DNA of 64,000 bases from Paenibacillus sp. USDA918EY (GTDB taxonomy: Bacteria > Bacillota > Bacilli > Paenibacillales > Paenibacillaceae). The stretch is taken from the NCBI RefSeq assembly GCF_009870825.1, contig NZ_WTWY01000001.1, positions 806,001 to 870,000 of the forward strand, read 5' to 3'. The translations under genes were made by a program, and so were the position numbers. Below the pieces are notes generated by a model. That model did no database searches, had not been told where the DNA came from, and saw only the letters and a program-made list of their open reading frames with translations. Of the stretch, positions 1-7,016 are shown one piece after another (within the stretch, counting starts at the first letter, position 1; every line of letters starts with the position of its first letter).

Positions 1-1
1 G

Positions 2-994
2 TTGAAACGGAAAATTATTTTCATGCTGCTGGCGATGAGCGCGGTCATCGTCGTCAGCGGTTGCGGCAATCCCCAAAAGGTTACCGTCCAAACGCCTGCG
101 GGGCAGCATGAACAACAGCCTCCTGCCGGTCAGCCGTCCGAAACGAAAGAAGACGTGCTGGACCAGTTCAAGCTTCTGACCGCGCAGGCGAAGGACGCGG
201 CGGAAGTGATCCGTTTTTTGGACGAAAAGATGCCCGGAGCAACGCCAAAGCAGGCCGATCAGCTGATCTTGGAGCTGGAACATTTTTATGACCGGTATTT
301 GCCGAGCCTGAACGACAATTTCGACACGATGCTGGCGAAGCCCGAAACGGCGCAAAATATGAACGAAATCGGGTATCCGATGGACGTGAACAACATCAAA
401 GGCGACGATACGCTGAAGCAGTGGCTCATGGACCAGATGGCGGGAGGGCTTGCCTTGGGCAATACGGAAGGCATGTTTTTCTGGAAGGTGGACTATAAGG
501 CGCTGCAAAAATACAACCGCTACGTCTCAACCGACATCCGGAGCTACCTGGCTTTGAAGGCGCTGGATGCGGAAAAAAACTACATTGAAGACGGGGCGCT
601 TGCCGTTTCGAGAGAAGAGCTCGGCGACCGGATGATGAAAGCCGAATATTACATGATCGAGCATCCGGACGGGCTGCGGTTTAAGGAAGTGCTGCAGGCG
701 TACAAAGCCTATCTGGATACCTATTTGACGGATTACCGTTATGACGCCATCGACGACCGGACCGGGAAGCTATTGCCGGACGTGAAAAAAAGCTATCGAA
801 CCTTCGTCGGCGAGCACCCGGAATCCAAGACGGCGATCATCGTCAAAAAATATCTAGAGGCGATTGAACGCAACAAGGACGTCATCTACGAAAAGGGCAC
901 CGGCGGCATGCAGGGACCGCTCAAAAAAGACATTCAGTCCTTCTGGGATTCCATTGATTTGAAAGTAAACAGCTTGTTTGTTCCCGAATCTTGA
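2..994 (+). CDS. Predicted lipoprotein of unknown function
   Basis: A 330-residue secreted protein starting with TTG at the extreme left edge, so its promoter and ribosome site lie outside the window and a start further upstream cannot be excluded. The N-terminus has two basic residues, a hydrophobic stretch and a lipobox ending VVSGC with the lipidated cysteine at residue 21. A Pro/Gln-rich linker (about residues 24-48) follows, then a charged, probably helical soluble domain that I do not recognise. It probably sits on the outer face of the membrane. A strong terminator follows two bases after the stop. Confidence 0.75.
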   Translation: MKRKIIFMLLAMSAVIVVSGCGNPQKVTVQTPAGQHEQQPPAGQPSETKEDVLDQFKLLTAQAKDAAEVIRFLDEKMPGATPKQADQLILELEHFYDRYLPSLNDNFDTMLAKPETAQNMNEIGYPMDVNNIKGDDTLKQWLMDQMAGGLALGNTEGMFFWKVDYKALQKYNRYVSTDIRSYLALKALDAEKNYIEDGALAVSREELGDRMMKAEYYMIEHPDGLRFKEVLQAYKAYLDTYLTDYRYDAIDDRTGKLLPDVKKSYRTFVGEHPESKTAIIVKKYLEAIERNKDVIYEKGTGGMQGPLKKDIQSFWDSIDLKVNSLFVPES

Positions 995-995
995 A

Positions 996-1021
996 AGGCG
1001 CGGACGTGGTCCGCGCCTTTT
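996..1021 (+). terminator. Rho-independent terminator after the lipoprotein gene
   Basis: A perfect 10-bp stem (996-1005 with 1009-1018), a 3-base loop and a short T run. It begins directly after the stop codon of the lipoprotein gene. Confidence 0.85.
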
Positions 1022-1144
1022 GCGCTGCCCCCGGGAAGCCGCCGGTTCGACGCCGTCCGCCGCGGTATGACTTCATCTTCCAATACATGTATAATCGAAT
1101 TGGGAACTTATAAAAAAATACAATTGGATAGGGGCAATCATCGA

Positions 1145-2914
1145 ATGAAAGAAGGTTATCAAAAAGGGAACTGGAAGGCGTTCGTGCGTTTGGTCCGCGA
1201 AACGAAACCGTCTGCATGGATGCTTTCCGTGGCCGTCATTTTAAGCGTTATATCGACCTTGGTCAGTCTCGTGGTGCCGCTTTTCACGAAGGGGCTCGTC
1301 GACAGCTTCACGTCGGACAGCATCAAGCCGGCCCAAATCGTCATGCTGATCGTCAGCTTCGTCGCTTCCGCCGTCGCGGGCGGGATTTCGATTTATTTGC
1401 TGAACCGCCTCGGTCAGGAAGTTGTAGCCAAACTTCGCGAACGCCTTTGGAGAAAGCTGCTGAAGCTGACGATTCCATACTACGACAATCACCGGACTGG
1501 CGACACGATCAGCCGGATGACCAACGATACGGCCGTGCTGAAAGGGCTTGTCTCCGAGCATGTCACGGGATTTTTTAACGGGGTCATTTCGATGGTCGGG
1601 GCGATCGTCATTTTGCTTCTTCTCGATTGGAAAATGACGCTGATCATCCTGGCGGCGATTCCCGTTACCGCGGCCGTGCTTGTTCCGCTGGGCCGGATCA
1701 TGCTTCATATTTCCCGCCGTCTGCAGGATGAAACCGCCGGTTTTACGACGATCCTGAATCAGGTGCTGTCCGAAATCCGCCTTGTCAAAGCGTCCAATGC
1801 CGAGGAACGGGAAAACGCGATGGGGGACGACGCCATTCGGGGCCTGCTCAAGCTCGGGATCCGCGAAGGCAAAATCCAGGCGTTTATCGGCCCGATCATT
1901 TCTTTCGTCATGATGGGTCTTATGGTGCTTATTATCGGTTATGGCGGAATGAGGGTATCCAGCGGCGCGCTTTCCGCGGGCGATTTGGTCGCGTTTATTT
2001 TGTATTTGGTACAGATCGTCATGCCGATGAACCAGATTACGATGTTTTTTACCCAATTGCAAAAATCGGTCGGGGCAACGGAACGGATCGTCAGCATTCT
2101 TGAGGATCGCCAGGAAAACGTCAAAGAAGGCAAGACGTTGGCCGGCCCGGTCCAAACGATCCGGTTAGAACACGTCTATTTTTCGTACGAAAAGGGCGAT
2201 ACCGTCCTTCACGATATCAGCTTCACGCTTGAGCCGGGGAAAGTGACCGCCGTCGTCGGCCCGAGCGGGGGCGGAAAAACGACGCTGTTTTCCGTCATCG
2301 AACGGTTTTATCTCCCGGACAGCGGCGTGATCCTCGTCGGCGGGGAAGATGTCAGCGGGTATTCGCTGGAGTCTTGGCGCCGGCAAATCGGTTATGTTCC
2401 TCAGGAAAGCCCGATTGTCGCCGGAACGATCCGCGACAACATATGTTACGGCATGGATCGCGAGGTGACCGACGAGGAACTTCGGCATGCGGCCCATATG
2501 GCTTACGCCGACATTTTTATCGATGAGCTGCCGGAAGGATACGCAACAGAGGTCGGGGAACGCGGCATCAAGCTGTCCGGAGGGCAGCGCCAGCGGATTT
2601 CCATTGCCCGGGCGCTTTTGCGCGACCCGCAAATTTTGATGCTGGACGAAGCGACGTCGAGCCTGGACAGCCAATCGGAGGTTTTCGTGCAAAAAGCGCT
2701 GCAAAACCTGATGAAAGGGCGCACAACGCTGGTCATTGCCCACCGTCTGTCGACGGTCGTGGACGCGGATCAAATTCTTTTTATCGAAAAAGGCCATATT
2801 ACGGGCGTGGGAACGCATCAGGAGCTGGTCGAAAGCCATCCGATGTACAGGGAATTTGCGACCCAACAGCTCCGGATTGCGGAAAACGCCGTGGCGGACG
2901 GGGTTTCATCCTGA
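1145..2914 (+). CDS. bmrA: BmrA-type multidrug ABC transporter (fused permease/ATPase)
   Basis: A 589-residue half-transporter that would work as a homodimer to export lipophilic drugs. The first 320 or so residues hold six membrane helices; the ATPase domain follows. Walker A GPSGGGKT is near residues 372-379, the signature LSGGQ near 477, and Walker B ILMLDE ends near 502. The sequence follows Bacillus subtilis BmrA closely along its whole length as I recall it, and BmrA is also 589 residues. I chose the ATG at 1145, just after an AGGGG-like ribosome site; an in-frame ATG at 1067 would add 26 residues with no family counterpart. It is monocistronic: a new promoter starts at 2915. Confidence 0.93.
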   Translation: MKEGYQKGNWKAFVRLVRETKPSAWMLSVAVILSVISTLVSLVVPLFTKGLVDSFTSDSIKPAQIVMLIVSFVASAVAGGISIYLLNRLGQEVVAKLRERLWRKLLKLTIPYYDNHRTGDTISRMTNDTAVLKGLVSEHVTGFFNGVISMVGAIVILLLLDWKMTLIILAAIPVTAAVLVPLGRIMLHISRRLQDETAGFTTILNQVLSEIRLVKASNAEERENAMGDDAIRGLLKLGIREGKIQAFIGPIISFVMMGLMVLIIGYGGMRVSSGALSAGDLVAFILYLVQIVMPMNQITMFFTQLQKSVGATERIVSILEDRQENVKEGKTLAGPVQTIRLEHVYFSYEKGDTVLHDISFTLEPGKVTAVVGPSGGGKTTLFSVIERFYLPDSGVILVGGEDVSGYSLESWRRQIGYVPQESPIVAGTIRDNICYGMDREVTDEELRHAAHMAYADIFIDELPEGYATEVGERGIKLSGGQRQRISIARALLRDPQILMLDEATSSLDSQSEVFVQKALQNLMKGRTTLVIAHRLSTVVDADQILFIEKGHITGVGTHQELVESHPMYREFATQQLRIAENAVADGVSS

Positions 2915-2943
2915 TTGACTTTTGCGCCGATGGAACCTATAAT
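2915..2943 (+). promoter_or_regulatory. Sigma-A promoter of the rhodanese-like gene
   Basis: TTGACT (2915-2920), a 17-bp spacer and a perfect TATAAT (2938-2943). It begins one base after the bmrA stop codon and drives the gene at 3092 after a leader of about 140 bases. Confidence 0.85.
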
Positions 2944-2949
2944 CGGTCT

Positions 2950-2965
2950 ATACCCCAAAGGGTAT
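2950..2965 (+). promoter_or_regulatory. CstR/CsoR-like operator palindrome
   Basis: A perfect inverted repeat ATACCC-CAAA-GGGTAT begins 6 bases after the -10 box, so it should cover the transcription start. CsoR-family repressors (copper-sensing CsoR, persulfide-sensing CstR) bind GC-tract palindromes of this type, and CstR regulons contain rhodanese-like genes. The match is by eye; no csoR or cstR gene lies in the window. Confidence 0.6.
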
Positions 2966-3091
2966 GAAAACAAAAATGGAAATTGTCCGCGCCAAGCGGT
3001 CAGTGAAGATAAGTCGGACCACTACAGGGAAAGCGTCCGACCTTTCATGAATGAAAAGCTTCACATTCCCTAGAAGGAGGAGCGTGTATCG

Positions 3092-3481
3092 ATGCTGTGG
3101 GTGTTGTTCGCCGCGCTTGCCGTAGTGGTTGTATTATGGGCGGTAAGGGAGCTGCGGCCGGTGAATGGATTGACCTTCATCAGTTCCGAAGAGCTGAACG
3201 CTCAACGGGAGAACAGGCAGGATCTGCAAATGCTTGATGTCCGAGACGCTGCCGACTACATCAAGCACCATGTTCCCGGATCGATCAATATTTCCATCGG
3301 AAGACTGCCTTATGTACATCATTCGCATTTAACGTCCGAGGAACCTGTGCTCATCCTGGCGGAGAATAACCGCCAGATCAAAAAGGCGGCGCGTATGCTG
3401 AAACGGTACGGCTTTTTGCGAATTTATGCGCCCCGCAACGGAAAAGCTGCATTGAACTGCGGCGTATGCTGCCGTTCATAA
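3092..3481 (+). CDS. Membrane-anchored rhodanese-fold protein lacking the catalytic cysteine
   Basis: A 129-residue protein with one N-terminal membrane helix (residues 1-20) and a rhodanese domain (about 28-120) facing the cytoplasm or cell surface. The CDC25-like LDVRDAADY segment and the following HVPGSINI are typical. In the active-site loop, where the family has Cys, the sequence reads LILAENNRQ with Ala at residue 90, so ordinary sulfurtransferase chemistry is not expected. Three cysteines cluster at the C-terminus (CGVCC, residues 123-127). A strong GGAGGAG ribosome site precedes the ATG. The upstream operator suggests control by sulfur or copper stress, which is inference. A terminator follows. 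Confidence 0.85.
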   Translation: MLWVLFAALAVVVVLWAVRELRPVNGLTFISSEELNAQRENRQDLQMLDVRDAADYIKHHVPGSINISIGRLPYVHHSHLTSEEPVLILAENNRQIKKAARMLKRYGFLRIYAPRNGKAALNCGVCCRS

Positions 3482-3495
3482 GACGTGATGAAATC

Positions 3496-3524
3496 AGACC
3501 TGGCGCTGCCGCCAGGTCTTTTTT
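3496..3524 (+). terminator. Terminator after the rhodanese-like gene
   Basis: A perfect 10-bp stem (3496-3505 with 3510-3519) with a 4-base loop, followed by six T. Confidence 0.9.
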
Positions 3525-3616
3525 GTAAAATCAGGCGCGAGCTGACCCGGCTGCCTTCATCCGCACAAAACATGGGTTCAACGTATATAGAATATACGAA
3601 TGGGGGGAGCTTTCCT

Positions 3617-4318
3617 GTGCAAGTCGTCATGATCGGACCGTTCATGCTGAAACTTTCGCTGCTTATGCTGGCGGCAGCCGCTGCGGCAGGGTATGCGGTT
3701 CCTTTTTTTCTGACAAAACGATTGGAGCCTGACCGTCGAAAGCCGTTGATGGATGACCTGGTGACGGCCCTTTTGATCGGCATATTGGTCTGGAAATTCA
3801 GCGTTATCGTGTTCGATCCGCATAGCGTCATCCGTTCGCCGCGATCGTTGCTGTATTTTACGGGTGGAACGGAGGGCCTGATTTTGGGTGCGATTATCGG
3901 GGCTATGATTCCCGTTTATAAATGCTTGAAATACCGCAAGCCGTGGGCGGCCTACGCCAACGCGGCATTGGCCTGGCTCGCCGCAGGTTATGGAATATGG
4001 AACTTGCTTCGCGTTTTCTTCGATGGCGGGGGAGCTTCAAGTATCGCATCCGCGGTTGTATCCGCCGCCGTCGTCACATTCCAGCTTCGACGCACGGACC
4101 GAATGTTCAGCGGGTATCATTTTGTCGTATCGGTGCTCTGGCTTTCGATCGGATGGTTTGCCGCTTCGCTGCTTGGCGGCGCTCCGGATGAAGCTTGGTG
4201 GCTGGGTTTTACCGGTATGCAACTGTGTTTAATCGCTGCCATGATTTTGGCATTTTCCGTTAAGGTAACGGTAGACGCCAAACGAAAATCGAATGACACG
4301 AAACCGCCAATCATTTGA
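3617..4318 (+). CDS. Multi-pass membrane protein with Lgt-like topology
   Basis: A 233-residue integral membrane protein with about seven hydrophobic segments. Its middle part, with a DDLVTALLIG helix, an FDP loop and a LLYFTGGTEG helix start, resembles the N-terminal half of prolipoprotein diacylglyceryl transferase (Lgt), but the catalytic HGG and RxGNF motifs of Lgt are absent. I infer a non-Lgt relative of unknown role. The GTG at 3617 is chosen because a GGGGGGAG ribosome site ends 8 bases before it; longer in-frame starts would run through the preceding terminator. Terminators flank the gene on both sides, so it is monocistronic. Confidence 0.75.
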   Translation: MQVVMIGPFMLKLSLLMLAAAAAAGYAVPFFLTKRLEPDRRKPLMDDLVTALLIGILVWKFSVIVFDPHSVIRSPRSLLYFTGGTEGLILGAIIGAMIPVYKCLKYRKPWAAYANAALAWLAAGYGIWNLLRVFFDGGGASSIASAVVSAAVVTFQLRRTDRMFSGYHFVVSVLWLSIGWFAASLLGGAPDEAWWLGFTGMQLCLIAAMILAFSVKVTVDAKRKSNDTKPPII

Positions 4319-4329
4319 CGGTACTGCAA

Positions 4330-4356
4330 AAACCGCGTATAAACGCGGTTTTTTTT
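4330..4356 (+). terminator. Terminator after the Lgt-like membrane protein gene
   Basis: An 8-bp stem AAACCGCG with CGCGGTTT around a 6-base loop, followed by eight T. Confidence 0.88.
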
Positions 4357-4387
4357 GCCAATGATACGTATTTTAGGTTCAATTTCA

Positions 4388-4417
4388 TTGACATCTCCCC
4401 GGTAGAGTGAATATAAT
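4388..4417 (+). promoter_or_regulatory. Sigma-A promoter of the metal P-type ATPase gene
   Basis: A consensus TTGACA (4388-4393), an 18-bp spacer and a consensus TATAAT (4412-4417). Such a strong promoter would need a repressor, consistent with the operator-like site 22 bases downstream. Confidence 0.85.
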
Positions 4418-4438
4418 GTGCTTAACAAGATTGATACA

Positions 4439-4452
4439 TGAACATATGCTCA
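4439..4452 (+). promoter_or_regulatory. ArsR/SmtB-type operator-like inverted repeat
   Basis: TGAACATATGCTCA is a near-perfect palindrome (one mismatched pair) in an AT-rich context between the promoter and the ribosome site. TGAA/TTCA half-sites with this spacing are typical of ArsR/SmtB metal sensors such as CzrA and CadC. A CadC-like gene lies at 18164-18535. Confidence 0.55.
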
Positions 4453-4487
4453 TATTATATTTGCAGTTTGGATCGGAGGCATGTACG

Positions 4488-6704
4488 ATGGCTGAGGCAA
4501 CCGTAAAAGTGAGACGGGAACTCGTGCTGGAAGGCTTGGATTGCGCGAACTGTGCCATGAAAATTGAAGACGGCGTGAAAAAAATGGAGGGCATCACCTC
4601 CTGCTCCGTCAATTTCGTCAAACAAACGCTCACCTACGAAACCGACAAGGAAGACGACGAGCTGATTTCCAAAGTTAAACATAAAATCAAAAAGCTCGAA
4701 CCTCACATCAACGTTCTGGATCAACCGATGGGAGGGCACCGGACCTCCACCGGCCACAGCCATGCGCATACGCATGACGGGCACGGCCATGGTCACGATC
4801 ATGCACATGGAGAGACCCGCGAGAAAGGGCATTCGCACAGCCACGATCATGGCAGCGGCGGAACGAAGACGATGGCTGCGCGGCTGGTCATTGGCGCGGC
4901 GCTGACCGCGGCGGGCATGTTTTTGCAAGTCAACGCATACGCAGAGCTGGCCATTTTTCTGGTTGCCTATCTCGTTGCCGGAGGAGATATCGTCTTTCAA
5001 GCGGTCAAAAACATCATCCGCGGACAGGTTTTCGACGAATATTTCCTCATGTCGCTGGCGACGATCGGCGCTTTTGCCGTCGGGCAGTATCCTGAAGGCG
5101 TCGCCGTCATGCTGTTCTATCAACTGGGCGAGATGTTCCAGGGCATTGCCGTAAACCGCTCCCGAAAATCGATCAGCGCGATGATGGATTTGCGTCCGGA
5201 CTACGCGAATTTGCAGGCCGGCGGCGAAACGAAACGAGTGGCTCCCGAAGAAGTGCGGGTTGGCGATCACATCGTCGTGAAGCCGGGAGAGAAGGTGCCG
5301 CTGGACGGGATCGTCATCGAGGGAAACTCGATGGTGGATACGTCGGCATTAACCGGAGAATCGGTTCCGCGCGGAATTTCGGCGGGCCAGGAGGTTTTGA
5401 GCGGATTCATCAATAAAAACGGCGTATTGACGATTGAAGTGACCAAGGATTTCGGCGAATCGACGGTCGCGAAAATTTTGGACCTCGTGCAAAACGCAAG
5501 CAGCAAAAAAGCGCCTACCGAGAAGTTCATCACCAAATTCGCAAGGTATTACACGCCGGTGGTCGTGATCGTGGCCGTGCTGCTGGCGCTGGTGCCTCCT
5601 TTGGTCATTCAGGGAGCGGCATTTTCGGATTGGATCTACCGGGCACTGATCTTTCTCGTCATTTCTTGTCCTTGCGCCCTGGTGGTTTCGATTCCGCTCG
5701 GATTTTTCGGCGGGATCGGCGCCGCTTCCAAATCGGGCATTTTGATCAAAGGAAGCAACTATCTCGAAGCGCTGAACGACGTCAAATATGTCGTTTTCGA
5801 TAAAACCGGAACCCTTACGAAAGGCGCATTCAAGGTGACGGAAGTTCATCCGGTTCTCGAAGGACTAGACGAACAGGGACTGCTGGAAATCGCCGCTTAT
5901 ACAGAATCCCATTCGACCCATCCGATTGCGGAGTCCATCCGGGCGGCGTATGGAAAAGAATTGGATGAGACGCGTGTTGAGGGTTATAACGAAATCTCCG
6001 GTCATGGCGTTCAAGTCCAAGTGGACGGCCGGGAAGTATTGGCCGGAAACGCGAAGCTCATGGAACGGGAATCGATAACCTATATCAAGCCGGAGGCTGC
6101 CGGTACCATCGTCCATATTGGCCTTCATGGCGAATATGCCGGATACATCGCGATATCGGATGAAGTAAAAGAGGACGCCGCGGAGGCGGTACGCAACCTC
6201 AAGCAGATGGGAAAAACGACCGTCATGCTGACGGGAGACGCGAAAGCCGTCGGAGAAGCGGTGGGGCGCTCGCTAGGCCTGGACGAAATTCACGCCGAAC
6301 TCCTGCCGCAGCATAAGGTCGAAGAGATCGAAAAGCTGGACGCCAAAAAATCCCCGAAAGAAAAAATCGTCTTCGTCGGCGACGGCATCAACGACACGCC
6401 GGTGCTTGCCCGGGCCGACGTCGGCATCGCGATGGGAGGGCTCGGTTCGGATGCGGCGATCGAAGCCGCGGATGTCGTCATCATGACAGATGAGCCGTCC
6501 AAGGTGGGGACGGCGATCCGGATTGCAGGACGTACGCGCGCGATTGTATGGCAGAACATTATTTTCGCTTTGGGCGTGAAAGGCATCTTCCTGCTCTTGG
6601 GCGCGTTCGGGATCGCCACGATGTGGGAGGCTGTATTTTCCGACGTAGGCGTCACGCTTTTGGCGGTGTTAAACGCAATGCGGGTTTTGAAAGTAAAACA
6701 GTGA
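4488..6704 (+). CDS. cadA: Zn/Cd/Pb-exporting P1B-type ATPase
   Basis: A 738-residue metal pump of the plasma membrane. Order of parts: a heavy-metal-associated domain with GLDCANC (cysteines 19 and 22), a His-rich linker (about residues 80-130, repeated HGHGHDH-like runs), paired membrane helices, an actuator domain with TGES, the CPC ion motif (residues 394-396) in SCPCALVVS, the phosphorylation site DKTGT (Asp438) and the hinge GDGINDTP (about 631). The CPC motif with the ZntA/CadA overall pattern points to Zn, Cd or Pb rather than Cu. The ATG at 4488 follows GGAGG by 8 bases; a longer start at 4407 would overlap the promoter. Confidence 0.9.
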   Translation: MAEATVKVRRELVLEGLDCANCAMKIEDGVKKMEGITSCSVNFVKQTLTYETDKEDDELISKVKHKIKKLEPHINVLDQPMGGHRTSTGHSHAHTHDGHGHGHDHAHGETREKGHSHSHDHGSGGTKTMAARLVIGAALTAAGMFLQVNAYAELAIFLVAYLVAGGDIVFQAVKNIIRGQVFDEYFLMSLATIGAFAVGQYPEGVAVMLFYQLGEMFQGIAVNRSRKSISAMMDLRPDYANLQAGGETKRVAPEEVRVGDHIVVKPGEKVPLDGIVIEGNSMVDTSALTGESVPRGISAGQEVLSGFINKNGVLTIEVTKDFGESTVAKILDLVQNASSKKAPTEKFITKFARYYTPVVVIVAVLLALVPPLVIQGAAFSDWIYRALIFLVISCPCALVVSIPLGFFGGIGAASKSGILIKGSNYLEALNDVKYVVFDKTGTLTKGAFKVTEVHPVLEGLDEQGLLEIAAYTESHSTHPIAESIRAAYGKELDETRVEGYNEISGHGVQVQVDGREVLAGNAKLMERESITYIKPEAAGTIVHIGLHGEYAGYIAISDEVKEDAAEAVRNLKQMGKTTVMLTGDAKAVGEAVGRSLGLDEIHAELLPQHKVEEIEKLDAKKSPKEKIVFVGDGINDTPVLARADVGIAMGGLGSDAAIEAADVVIMTDEPSKVGTAIRIAGRTRAIVWQNIIFALGVKGIFLLLGAFGIATMWEAVFSDVGVTLLAVLNAMRVLKVKQ

Positions 6705-6745
6705 TAAAAAGATTCACGTTCGAAAACGTATGATCGGAATACGAG

Positions 6746-6786
6746 AAGAGCGCATCATCTCCTTGGGGGAAGAGGCGTTCTTTTTT
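6746..6786 (+). terminator. Terminator after the P-type ATPase gene
   Basis: A 17-bp imperfect stem (6746-6762 with 6766-6782) with two mismatches and wobble pairs, ending in a run of T. Confidence 0.75.
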
Positions 6787-7016
6787 ATTGAAAAATGATG
6801 TTCGTGCAGCGCTTTAATCAGGCCTTATCCGGATAGAATGACTGCTGCGGGATGGCGGGCGCGGGCAACCGTCCGGGCAGTTTGGAATATATGTCGGAAT
6901 CCCCCCGTTTATTGCTTCGAATCCCCCTTCTTTCATACAAGGCTTTCATGAATAATAGTGATATTCCATAAGCAATGATCTGGAGATCTGCAAAGGAATT
7001 GGAAGGGGAGTTATTC

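Noticed and set aside
1241..2155. Long open frame on the minus strand inside bmrA (304 codons)
   Set aside because: It lies antisense to a full-length, motif-complete transporter, lacks a ribosome site and has His/Arg/Asp-rich shadow composition.
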